Source: Sphingopyxis sp. H050 (GTDB taxonomy: Bacteria; Pseudomonadota; Alphaproteobacteria; Sphingomonadales; Sphingomonadaceae). From it: a stretch of 64,000 nucleotides of DNA. Positions 9,453 to 17,322 of the stretch are shown piece after piece. Both the position numbers and the translations under genes were made by a program. The stretch spans positions 62,001-126,000 of the forward strand of contig NZ_LNRZ01000003.1 of the NCBI RefSeq assembly GCF_001468265.1, read 5' to 3'. The number at the start of each line of letters is the position of its first letter. Within the stretch, counting starts at the first letter, position 1. The notes under the pieces were generated by a model. The model was given only the letters and a program-made list of their open reading frames with translations. It did no database searches and was not told the origin of the DNA.

Positions 9453-10540
9453 TGGTCGAACACGATCACCGACCGCGCGGCATCGCCCTTTCGCATCTTG
9501 TCGAACCCTTCGTTGACCTGGGTCAGCGGGATCGTTTCGGCGACGATGGAGTCGAGGTCGAGCAGGCCGCGGAGATAAAAATCGACGAGGCGCGGGATGT
9601 CGACCGGGAAGCGGTTGCCGCCCATGATCGCGCCCTGTAATTTCTTGCCGCTGAGCAGGTCCATCGCGCTCAGGCCGACCTTTTCGGCGAGCGGCATCAT
9701 GCCGAGGATCGTCGCGGTGCCGCCGCGGCGGAGCGAGGCGACCGCGAGGCTGGCCGAAGCGGGACGCCCGACCGCCTCGATCGCATGGTCGACGCCGCCC
9801 TTGGAAATCTCGAGGATCTGCTTCGCGGCATCGCCATCCATCGCGTCGACCACATCCGTCGCGCCGAGCTTCATCGCCAGTGCGCGCTTCTCGGGCACCG
9901 GGTCGGCGGCGATGATCCGCCCCGCGCCCGCGATCTTCGCGGCGTTGATCGTCGCGAGGCCGACGCCGCCGCAGCCGACGACCGCGACCGTCTCGCCCGG
10001 GGTCACCTTGCACGCGTTGAAGATCGTCCCCGCGCCCGTGGTCACCGCACAGCCGATCACCGCGGCGCGGTCGAGCGGCATGTCGGGGTCGATTGCGACG
10101 CACGCATGTTCGTGGACGATCATCGTCTCCGAAAAGGCGCTGAGATTCAGCATCTGGTTGACCGGTGATCCGTCGGGGCGGGTGATACGCGGCGCCGATC
10201 CAACCGCACGCCGCGTATCGCCGCCAAGGCAGAGCGACATGCGGCCGCTGACGCAAAATTCGCAGTGGCCGCAGAAGGCCGACAGGCAGGTGACGACCGC
10301 GTCGCCGACCTTCACCGTGCGCACCTCGCTGCCGACCGCCTCGACGATTCCTGCGGCCTCGTGGCCGGGAATCGCGGGCAGGGGATGCGGATAGGCGCCG
10401 TCGATGAAATGCAGGTCCGAATGGCACAGTCCGCATGCGGCGGTGCGGATACGCACCTCGTGGGGGCCGCAGTCGGCGATCTGGACGGTCTCGATCGACA
10501 GCGGCTGGCCGGGTTCGACAAGGATGGCGGCTTTGGTCAT
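9449..10540 (-). CDS. Zinc-dependent alcohol dehydrogenase (MDR superfamily)
   Basis: A 363-residue medium-chain dehydrogenase. C39 in GLCHSD and H60-E61 in PGHEAAG are the catalytic-zinc residues; C90, C93, C96 and C104 bind the structural zinc. The NAD motif GCGGVGLATI lies in the C-terminal half. It resembles the class III/Rv-type alcohol dehydrogenases that oxidise primary alcohols. It is the first gene of a string coupled to the kinase gene by an ATGA overlap. The upstream 108 bases hold a family B palindrome between it and the ACAD gene, so it may share that gene's promoter. Confidence 0.92.
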   Translation of the reverse strand: MTKAAILVEPGQPLSIETVQIADCGPHEVRIRTAACGLCHSDLHFIDGAYPHPLPAIPGHEAAGIVEAVGSEVRTVKVGDAVVTCLSAFCGHCEFCVSGRMSLCLGGDTRRAVGSAPRITRPDGSPVNQMLNLSAFSETMIVHEHACVAIDPDMPLDRAAVIGCAVTTGAGTIFNACKVTPGETVAVVGCGGVGLATINAAKIAGAGRIIAADPVPEKRALAMKLGATDVVDAMDGDAAKQILEISKGGVDHAIEAVGRPASASLAVASLRRGGTATILGMMPLAEKVGLSAMDLLSGKKLQGAIMGGNRFPVDIPRLVDFYLRGLLDLDSIVAETIPLTQVNEGFDKMRKGDAARSVIVFDQ

Positions 10541-10557
10541 TTAACTACCCTCTCTGG

Positions 10558-10640
10558 CCGTTCGCCCTGAGCCTGTCGAAGGGCCGTTCTTTCTTGCGCG
10601 GTGAAGAAGGACGGTGCTTCGACAAGCTCAGCACGAACGG
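10558..10640. repeat. Intergenic inverted repeat, GAGCTTGTCGAAGGGCCGT type (family B, copy 1)
   Basis: Arms CCGTTCGCCCTGAGCCTGTCGAAG and CTTCGACAAGCTCAGCACGAACGG flank a variable loop between the ACAD and alcohol dehydrogenase genes. Copies are at 18.46 and 28.67 kb. Translated in one frame it gives FALSLSKG, a common false-ORF signature. Confidence 0.85.
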
Positions 10641-10648
10641 ATTATCTC

Positions 10649-11938
10649 TTAGCGTGATACCCCGATGTCGCCCGACGAGAAGCCCGGTTCGCTCGCGTCG
10701 CTGTGCTTGGCGAATTCGATGCGGGCGATCGCGCGCTCATGGACTTCGTCGGGACCGTCGGCGAGCCGCAGCGTACGCTGGTGCGCATAGGCCTTCGCCA
10801 GACCGAAGTCCTCGGACACGCCGCCGCCGCCATGCGCCTGGATCGCGTCGTCGATGATCTGCAGCGCCATGTTCGGCGCCTGCACCTTGATCATCGCGAT
10901 CTCGGCTGCGGCGGCCTTGTTGCCGACCTTGTCCATCATGTCCGCGGCCTTCAGGCACAGCAGGCGCGTCATGTCGATGTCGATGCGCGCGCGGGCGAGG
11001 CGATGTTCCCAGATGCTGTATTCGGCGACTTTCCTGCCAAAGGCGACGCGCGACTGCAGCCGCTTCGCCATCTTGGCGATCGCTTCCTCGGCGACGCCGA
11101 TCGTGCGCATGCAGTGGTGGATGCGGCCCGGCCCGAGGCGACCCTGCGCGATTTCGAAGCCGCGGCCCTCGCCCAGCAGCATCGCCTCCTCGGCATTGAC
11201 GCGCACGTCCTTCAGTTCGATTTCCATATGGCCGTGCGGCGCATCGTCATAGCCGAAGACGGGCAGGTGGCGCAGGATGTTCACGCCCGGCGCGTTCAGC
11301 GGCATCAGCACCATCGACTGCTGCGCGTGGCGCTTGGCGGCGAAATCGGTCTTCCCCATCACGATCGCGACTTCGCAGCGCGGATCGCCGGCCCCCGACG
11401 ACCACCATTTGCGGCCGTTGATCACATAATCGTCGCCGTCGCGCTCGATCCGCGTTTCGATATTGGTCGCGTCGGACGAGGCGACCTGCGGCTCGGTCAT
11501 CAGAAAGGCCGACCGGATCTCGCCGTTCATCAGCCGGCCCAGATATTTCTCCTTCTGCGCGCGGGTGCCGTAGCGGTGAAAGACTTCCATGTTGCCGGTG
11601 TCGGGCGCCGAGCAGTTGAACACCTCGCTGGCAAAGCCGACGCGGCCCATTTCCTCGGCGCAGAGCGCATATTCCAGGTTGGTGAGGCCGGGGCCCTCGA
11701 ATTCGAAGGTCTCGTCGACATGGTGGTGCGCGGCCGACTTGGGCGGCATGAACAGGTTCCAGATGCCGGCGGCCTTCGCCTCGGCCTTCAGATCCTCGAC
11801 GATCTGGATGACCTTCCAGCGATCGCCGGCCTTGTCCTGCTCGTTATAGATCGGCACCGCGGGGCGGACCTTGCGCTCGATGAACTCGCGCACCCGCCCT
11901 TGCCAATGCTTTTGCCGGTCGGTGAGGTCGAAATCCAT
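10649..11938 (-). CDS. Acyl-CoA dehydrogenase, ACAD10/11 type
   Basis: A 429-residue flavoprotein, longer than a typical 380-residue ACAD. Diagnostic stretches are [56 protein letters not shown] and the C-terminal [13 protein letters not shown], which agree with my recollection of the ACAD domain of animal ACAD11. In ACAD10/11 and LvaC this domain acts after a kinase to remove phosphate and leave an enoyl-CoA. The partner kinase is encoded two genes downstream. The ATG at 11938 has GGAAGGA upstream; the earlier in-frame ATG at 11998 runs through an operator-like site and is rejected. Confidence 0.92.
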   Translation of the reverse strand: MDFDLTDRQKHWQGRVREFIERKVRPAVPIYNEQDKAGDRWKVIQIVEDLKAEAKAAGIWNLFMPPKSAAHHHVDETFEFEGPGLTNLEYALCAEEMGRVGFASEVFNCSAPDTGNMEVFHRYGTRAQKEKYLGRLMNGEIRSAFLMTEPQVASSDATNIETRIERDGDDYVINGRKWWSSGAGDPRCEVAIVMGKTDFAAKRHAQQSMVLMPLNAPGVNILRHLPVFGYDDAPHGHMEIELKDVRVNAEEAMLLGEGRGFEIAQGRLGPGRIHHCMRTIGVAEEAIAKMAKRLQSRVAFGRKVAEYSIWEHRLARARIDIDMTRLLCLKAADMMDKVGNKAAAAEIAMIKVQAPNMALQIIDDAIQAHGGGGVSEDFGLAKAYAHQRTLRLADGPDEVHERAIARIEFAKHSDASEPGFSSGDIGVSR

Positions 11939-11954
11939 CTGTGCATCCTTCCCT

Positions 11955-11971
11955 TTACGTTTACGTAAACC
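11955..11971. promoter_or_regulatory. Operator-like palindrome upstream of ACAD11-type gene
   Basis: TTTACGTTTACGTAAAC includes the perfect 12-base palindrome GTTTACGTAAAC, 17 bases upstream of the ATG at 11938. A 16-mer matching it at 13 of 16 positions lies before the plus-strand ACAD at 15993. The form resembles, from memory, sites of MerR-family LiuR regulators of acyl-CoA catabolism. No liuR-like gene is in the window. Confidence 0.5.
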
Positions 11972-12073
11972 CTTGGGCCGATTCGAGGCTTTTGCCAAGG
12001 CCCGGCGGCGCGAAATTGCATTTTTCCGCGACCGCCCGACATTTTCTTTGCTTATGGCCGAAATGCACGATCC

Positions 12074-13516
12074 TTATGGGCTCGGCGGCTCCCCATCCGG
12101 CGCCCGGGGTTCGCCGAGCAGCGCGAGCCGCGCCTCGTGGCTCGCGCGGTCGATCGCGTAGCGGCGCAGGCCCAGCGCTGCGCAGCCGCCGATCAGCACC
12201 ATCATCACCGCGTAAATCCATCCCATCTGGGCCGCCGTGTCGGCGGGCAGGTCTTCGGGCCGCATCCGCTCGCCGAGCCCCGCAAAGGCGACGAGCTGGC
12301 CGACGAGAAAGATGCCGAGCGCCTGCCCGAATTTCTGCGTCATCAGATAGCCCGCGAAAAAGACGCCCTCGATTCGGGTGCCATGGTCGACCTCGTGCGC
12401 CTCGACGATTTCGGCGACCATCGACGCGGCGGATATGTTCGCGACGATCTGTCCGAACAGCGACAAGGTCATGAAGCCGAGCAGCAGACCGACCGACGCG
12501 GTGCCGCCGAGTTCGGGCCAGAAGCCGAGGTTGCGCGCGGCATAGGGCAGGAAGGCGAGGACGCCGCTGAACAGCGCGGCGGCGATCGCGGTGTTGCGCT
12601 TGCCGAAGCGGCGATGCGCGCGTCCGACCGCGGCAAAGGCGCCGAACACCGCGATCGCGAGGCCGAGCGGATACCAGGCGAATTGCGCGTCGCCGAGCTG
12701 CCACACATAGAGCATCATATAGTTGATCGAGGCGATCGCGGTCGCATAGCCGGTGACGATGAACAGCGCCCCACTCGCCAGCGCCACGAAGGCCGGGTTG
12801 CGAAAGGCGATCGCGATGTCGGCGAACAGCGAATGACCATGGCGCGCCGCGGGCGGCGGCAACGACAGGATGCGGCGGTGCTGTCCCAGCGCCGACCCCA
12901 GCGTCGTGACCAGGATCATCGCGGCCCCGAACAGTCCGAAGCCGGTATAGCCCGACGCCTCGAGGAGCCCGCTCTGCGCCGGATCGTCGGACGCCAGGAA
13001 ATAGCCATAGGCCAGCGCCGTCGCGGTCAGGCCGCCGAGCCAGCCGAAGAGGAAGCGGAAGCGCATCAGGGTCGTGCGCTCGTCATAGTCGCGCGTCAGC
13101 TCGGCAACGAGCGAAATGGAGGGTATCTCGCACGCCGAGACGAGGATGCGCACCGCGACGACGTTGACGATCAGACCCAGCGTCGAATGCTGCGCGATGT
13201 CGGGGGAGACCCAGAGCATCGCCCAGGCGATCGCCATCGGCACCGCCGCGCCATAGAGCCAGGGCAACCGGCGTCCGAACCGCGTGCGCGTCGCGTCCGA
13301 CAGGCGGCCGATCAGCGGATCGACCAGCGCGTCGATCACCATCGCGCCGATCAGCACCAGCGACACGGTGCGTGGGTCGAACCCCAGCACCTGGTTGTAA
13401 TAGAGCATGAAGAAGGTGGTGAGTCCTGCCTCCTTGATCCCCAGCGTCACGCTGCCCAGCCCGTGAGCGAGCTTGATTCGCATCGGGAGCGGGGCGGGAA
13501 GGGTGGGAGCGGTCAT
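12074..13516 (-). CDS. MFS transporter, glycoside-pentoside-hexuronide (GPH/MelB) type
   Basis: A 480-residue polytopic inner-membrane protein with about 12 hydrophobic segments. The N-terminal KLAHGLGSVTLGIKEAG and DALVDPLIGRLSDATRTRFGRRLPWL match the GPH cation-symporter signature, including the Asp residues of helix II and the RxGRRxPW loop. It overlaps by four bases (ATGA) with the stop of a second, paralogous transporter. Inside a catabolic cluster it probably imports the growth substrate or an intermediate; GPH family members are not limited to sugars in sphingomonads. Confidence 0.9.
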   Translation of the reverse strand: MTAPTLPAPLPMRIKLAHGLGSVTLGIKEAGLTTFFMLYYNQVLGFDPRTVSLVLIGAMVIDALVDPLIGRLSDATRTRFGRRLPWLYGAAVPMAIAWAMLWVSPDIAQHSTLGLIVNVVAVRILVSACEIPSISLVAELTRDYDERTTLMRFRFLFGWLGGLTATALAYGYFLASDDPAQSGLLEASGYTGFGLFGAAMILVTTLGSALGQHRRILSLPPPAARHGHSLFADIAIAFRNPAFVALASGALFIVTGYATAIASINYMMLYVWQLGDAQFAWYPLGLAIAVFGAFAAVGRAHRRFGKRNTAIAAALFSGVLAFLPYAARNLGFWPELGGTASVGLLLGFMTLSLFGQIVANISAASMVAEIVEAHEVDHGTRIEGVFFAGYLMTQKFGQALGIFLVGQLVAFAGLGERMRPEDLPADTAAQMGWIYAVMMVLIGGCAALGLRRYAIDRASHEARLALLGEPRAPDGEPPSP

Positions 13517-14952
13517 TGCAGGCCCGTCGCCTCGGTCGCCGACAATGCGGCGAGCCGTGCCTCATGGTCGGCGCGGTTGATCGGGAAGCGCGAGAAGATC
13601 CACGTCGAGCAGGCCGCGGCGATCACCACGATCACGCCATAGCTCACCACCAGCCGATCGATCACTTCGGGCGCGACCTGTCCGGGGATCGCCTTCGACG
13701 GCAGGCCCGACAGGCTGATCAGCAGGCCGGTCAGCCCGATGCCGACCGCGGTCGCGCATTTCTGGACGAACATCCAGCCCGCCGCGAACACGCCCTCGGT
13801 GCGGCGCCCGGTCTCGACCTGCGAGGCTTCGACAACGTCGGCGAGCATCGACTGGCCGGAGATCATCACCATCACCGCATTGATGTTCGACAGGAGGATG
13901 AAGCCCATCAGCAGGTTGCTGGAAAAGGTCGATCCGATCGCGGGCCAGTTGTCCGACAGCAGCAGTACGAAGGGGACGATCCAGAAAATCGTGCTGATAA
14001 TCCCGCACACCACCGCGGTCCGCTTCTTGCCGAAACGGTGATGCAGCGGCTGCACGAGCAGGAAGGAACCGATCACGCTCACCATCAGCAGCCATGGCAG
14101 CGCCGCGAAGGCGCCGTCCGAAAAGCGCCAGACGTAAAGGTAGAGGAAGTTCGAGATGGTGAAGGTCATCTGCGTGCTCGAAATCGCGACCAGCGATGCG
14201 CCGAGCAGGATCAGCGCGGCGGGATGGCGGAGCGACTCCCATATCTCGGCAAAAAGACGTTTCGGCGATCCGGGTTCCGGCTTCGTGGCGGGCAGGCGTG
14301 CGACGCGGCGATGCTGGCCGATCGCCGAGATCAGCACCGTTGCCGCCATGATGATTGCGCCGCACAGGCCATAGAGCCAGTATCCGGCGGGATTGAGCTG
14401 GCCGAATTCGTGCGTCGCGTCGGGGCGCAGGAACACCGTGTTCGCGAGGAAGAAGACAAGCAGACCGCCGCCCCACGCGAAGAGGAAGCGGAATCGGACG
14501 AGCGCGGTGCGCTCGTCATAATCGCTCGTCAGTTCGGCGACGAGCGATTGCGACGGCACCTCGCAGCACGACACCAACGTTCGCACCAGCACCGCCACGA
14601 CGACCAGATAGACGAAGATATGCGTATGGTCGTCGGGCGGCGACCAGAGCAGCATCCATGCGAAACCGAGCGGGATCGGGGCGAGATAGAGCCACGGATG
14701 CCGCCGTCCCCAGCGCGTATAGGTGCGATCGGAGAAATAGCCGATCAGCGGATCGACGAAGGCGTCGGCAAGCAACGCGAACATCAGCGCGAGCGAGACC
14801 AGCTTCGCATCAAGCCCGACGACCTGGCTGTAGAAGATCAGCAGAAAGGTCGAAAAGCCGTTGTCCTTGACGCCATAGGCGACGCTGCCAAGGCCGTGGA
14901 ACAGCTTGAGGCGGACCGGCAGGCGCGTCCGCGCCGGGGTGTCGGCGGTCAC
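13513..14952 (-). CDS. MFS transporter, GPH/MelB type (tandem paralogue)
   Basis: A 479-residue membrane protein paralogous to its downstream neighbour. It shares LKLFHGLGSVAYGVKDNG near the N-terminus, DAFVDPLIGYFSDRTYTRWGRRHPWLYL, the FRFLFAWGGG segment and a C-terminal NRADHEARLAAL. The start is a GTG at 14952 that overlaps the SDR stop as GTGA. Two GPH paralogues in one operon suggest either two related substrates or a paired complex; the sequence alone does not decide. Confidence 0.9.
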   Translation of the reverse strand: MTADTPARTRLPVRLKLFHGLGSVAYGVKDNGFSTFLLIFYSQVVGLDAKLVSLALMFALLADAFVDPLIGYFSDRTYTRWGRRHPWLYLAPIPLGFAWMLLWSPPDDHTHIFVYLVVVAVLVRTLVSCCEVPSQSLVAELTSDYDERTALVRFRFLFAWGGGLLVFFLANTVFLRPDATHEFGQLNPAGYWLYGLCGAIIMAATVLISAIGQHRRVARLPATKPEPGSPKRLFAEIWESLRHPAALILLGASLVAISSTQMTFTISNFLYLYVWRFSDGAFAALPWLLMVSVIGSFLLVQPLHHRFGKKRTAVVCGIISTIFWIVPFVLLLSDNWPAIGSTFSSNLLMGFILLSNINAVMVMISGQSMLADVVEASQVETGRRTEGVFAAGWMFVQKCATAVGIGLTGLLISLSGLPSKAIPGQVAPEVIDRLVVSYGVIVVIAAACSTWIFSRFPINRADHEARLAALSATEATGLQ

Positions 14953-15821
14953 CCGGCGGCTCCGGCTTTCGCCGCTTCCTCCATCGCCAGCAGGGCGTCG
15001 AACATGCCCGGCGTTTCCTTGTCCCAGGCATGGCGCTGGCCAATCGTCAGCCCGCCGTCGACGAGCATATGCGTGCCGGTCATGAAGCTCGACTCCTCGC
15101 TCGCGAGATAGGCGACCGCATTCGCGATGTCCTCGGGCTGGCCCCCGCGCGCCACGGGCTGTGCGCTCGCGCTCATCTGCGCAATCACGGCGTTGGCCTG
15201 CGTCTTCAATTCACCTGGGACGTCGAGCGAGGCGGTGAAGATATTGGTGTTGATGAAGCCGGGGCAGATCGCGTTCACGCGGATGCCATATTGCGCCAGA
15301 TCGGTCGCGGCGACCTTGCTGAGATGCAGCACGCCCGCCTTCGCGACCGCATAGGCGGTGGGCGAATAGCCCGCGCCCAATGCCGCAACGCTCGCCGTGT
15401 TGACGATGCTCGCGCCTCCCGAGCGAGTCGAGGGGCGGCCCTTCATGTGCGGCGCGGCGTAGCGGATGCCCATCGCCACCGACTTCAGCACCAGGTCCAT
15501 CGTGCGATCCCAGCCCTCGGGCGTGATCTCGTCGATCGGCGCGCGGTCGCCGCCCGCGGCGGCGTTGTTGAAGACGATGTCGATCCCGCCGGCCTTCGCT
15601 GCGGCGGCATTCATCAGCGCCTCAATGTCCTCGGGTCTGGTCACGTCGCACCGGACGAAGTCGATCTTGCCGTTCGACTGTTCGGCGAGCGCCCGGCCGC
15701 CGGCTTCGTCGATGTCGGCGGCAAAGACATGCGCCCCTTCGCCCGCCAGTTTCAGTACCGCGGCCTTGCCGATGCCCGATGCCGCGCCGGTGACGACGGC
15801 GACCTTGCCTGCGAATCGCAT
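14949..15821 (-). CDS. Short-chain dehydrogenase/reductase (SDR)
   Basis: A 290-residue SDR, slightly long for the classical type. TGAASGIG is at 11-18, NNAAAG at 85-90, and S144, Y157 (YAVAK) and K161 form the active site. D36 after beta-2 suggests NAD(H). GGAGCAGAGG precedes the ATG. It heads the minus-strand operon with the two GPH transporters. The region between this gene and the divergent ACAD at 15993 (about 170 bases) contains the second operator-like 16-mer. A hydroxyacyl-CoA or sterol-like alcohol substrate is possible, but not shown. Confidence 0.9.
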   Translation of the reverse strand: MRFAGKVAVVTGAASGIGKAAVLKLAGEGAHVFAADIDEAGGRALAEQSNGKIDFVRCDVTRPEDIEALMNAAAAKAGGIDIVFNNAAAGGDRAPIDEITPEGWDRTMDLVLKSVAMGIRYAAPHMKGRPSTRSGGASIVNTASVAALGAGYSPTAYAVAKAGVLHLSKVAATDLAQYGIRVNAICPGFINTNIFTASLDVPGELKTQANAVIAQMSASAQPVARGGQPEDIANAVAYLASEESSFMTGTHMLVDGGLTIGQRHAWDKETPGMFDALLAMEEAAKAGAAG

Positions 15822-15930
15822 ATCCTCTGCTCCCGTTTTATTTTGCCACGCAACTTAGGCGCGCGGCGGGTCGCGTCAACGGCCCGCGACCTTCCGTTAC
15901 GGCGCCGTAGCGTCGGGTCGGGCGCTCAAG

Positions 15931-15947
15931 TTGACGCTTGCGTAAAG
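15931..15947. promoter_or_regulatory. Operator-like near-palindrome upstream of plus-strand ACAD
   Basis: TTGACGCTTGCGTAAAG lies 45 bases before the ATG at 15993 in the divergent SDR/ACAD intergenic region. It agrees with TTTACGTTTACGTAAA at 11955 in 13 of 16 positions and keeps the TT-ACG/CGTAAA half-sites. One regulator acting on both promoters is an inference. Confidence 0.5.
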
Positions 15948-15992
15948 CGGCGAAGCGGACGTAGATTTGGCGGCAGAAGAGGAGCCAGAAGG

Positions 15993-17174
15993 ATGAGCGA
16001 ACAGGACGCTTTCCGCGCCGAGGTGCGGGAATGGCTGGAGGCCAATTGCCCCCCCGAAATGCGCGAACCGATCCGCGACGAGGATGACGTCTGCTGGGGC
16101 GGGCGCAAATTCAGGTTCAAGAACGACGCCCAGAAGGCGTGGCTCGATGCCTGTGTGGCGAAGGGCTACACCGTCCCCGACTGGCCCAAACCCTATGGCG
16201 GCGCCGGGCTGACGCCGGAGCAGACCAAGATCCTCAGACAGGAAATGAAGCGCATCAAGGCGCGCTCGCCGCTCGACAGCTTCGGCATCTGGATGCTCGG
16301 CCCCGCGCTGCTCAAATTCGGCACCGAGGAGCAGAAGGTCCAGTATCTGAACCCCATCGCGCGCGGCGAAATCCGCTGGTGCCAGGGCTATTCGGAACCC
16401 GGTTCGGGCAGCGACCTCGTCAGCTTGCAGACCTTCGGCGAGGACAAGGGCGATCATTGGGTCGTCAACGGCTCGAAGATCTGGACGAGCTACGCCGACA
16501 AGGCCGACTGGATCTTCTGCCTCGTCCGCACCGACAAGGCGAACAAATATCAGGGCATCACCTTCATGCTCTTCGATATGGAGAGCCCCGGCGTCACGAC
16601 GAAGCCGATCCTGCTGATCAGCGGCAACAGCCCGTTCTGCGAGACCTTCTTCGACGATGTGAAGGTGCCCAAGACGCAATATGTCGGCGAGATCAACCGC
16701 GGTTGGGACGTCGCCAAATATCTGCTCGGCCACGAACGCGAGATGATCTCGGGCGGCGGCGCGGGCGGCGACATGGTCAGCATCGGCGGCGCCTTTGCCA
16801 AGGCGTTCGGCAAGAATGCGGCGGGCGAACTCGACGACCCGATCCTGCGCGCCGAAATGGCGGCGTTCGATACCGACGTCTTTGCCTATCGCGCGATGGG
16901 CGAGCGCTTCATGGACATGTGGAAGACCGGGCGGGCGCATCCGGCGTCGTCGAACATGATGAAATATGTCGGCACCGAACTCAACAAGCGCCGCCACGAA
17001 CTCGTGATGTCGGGCGGCGGCAGCGACGCGCTCGAATGGGATAGCGAAGACAGCAAGGGCGGCGCCCGCGCGCGCAGCTGGCTGCGCACCAAGGCCAATT
17101 CGATCGAAGGCGGGACGAGCGAAGTGATGCTCAACGTCATCGCCAAGCGTATCCTCGACCTGCCCGGGGCGTAA
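15993..17174 (+). CDS. Acyl-CoA dehydrogenase with catalytic Glu motif
   Basis: A 393-residue FAD enzyme for alpha,beta-dehydrogenation of acyl-CoA. YSEPGSGSDL is the flavin/substrate loop, NGSKIWTSYADKADWIF follows, and SIEGGTSEVMLNVIAKRILDLP near the C-terminus carries the expected catalytic Glu (EGGTSE). The ATG at 15993 has GGAGCCAGAAGG upstream; the very long upstream extension of the frame is antisense to the SDR and is rejected. Together with the next gene it may form a heteromeric enzyme like those known from actinobacterial sterol side-chain breakdown. Confidence 0.93.
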   Translation: MSEQDAFRAEVREWLEANCPPEMREPIRDEDDVCWGGRKFRFKNDAQKAWLDACVAKGYTVPDWPKPYGGAGLTPEQTKILRQEMKRIKARSPLDSFGIWMLGPALLKFGTEEQKVQYLNPIARGEIRWCQGYSEPGSGSDLVSLQTFGEDKGDHWVVNGSKIWTSYADKADWIFCLVRTDKANKYQGITFMLFDMESPGVTTKPILLISGNSPFCETFFDDVKVPKTQYVGEINRGWDVAKYLLGHEREMISGGGAGGDMVSIGGAFAKAFGKNAAGELDDPILRAEMAAFDTDVFAYRAMGERFMDMWKTGRAHPASSNMMKYVGTELNKRRHELVMSGGGSDALEWDSEDSKGGARARSWLRTKANSIEGGTSEVMLNVIAKRILDLPGA

Positions 17175-17182
17175 AACAACAA

Positions 17183-17310
17183 GCCCTCCCCTTCAGGGGA
17201 GGGCAGCGAGACTTGGCAGCTTGCTGCCTAGTCGCAGCGGGTGGGGGCCATCGATCTTGCGCAAGGCCGATGGCCCCCACCCCAACCCCTCCCCTGAAGG
17301 GGAGGGGCTA
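17183..17310. repeat. Family C repeat, copy 1 (inverted partner at 19456-19558)
   Basis: Positions 17183-17285 match the reverse complement of 19456-19558 at 101 of 103 bases by eye. The element contains stems CCCTCCCCTTCAGGGGAGGG, TTGGCAGCTTGCTGCCTAG and GGGGGCCATCG...CGATGGCCCCC, then closes with CCCCTCCCCTGAAGGGGAGG. It lies between two ACAD genes and ends just before the ribosome site of the second. Confidence 0.85.
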
Positions 17311-17322
17311 AGGAGAAACAAA

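Noticed and set aside
10435..10857. ORF encoding a FALSLSKGRS-like peptide
   Set aside because: This peptide is the translation of a family B palindrome, a common source of false ORFs in these genomes.
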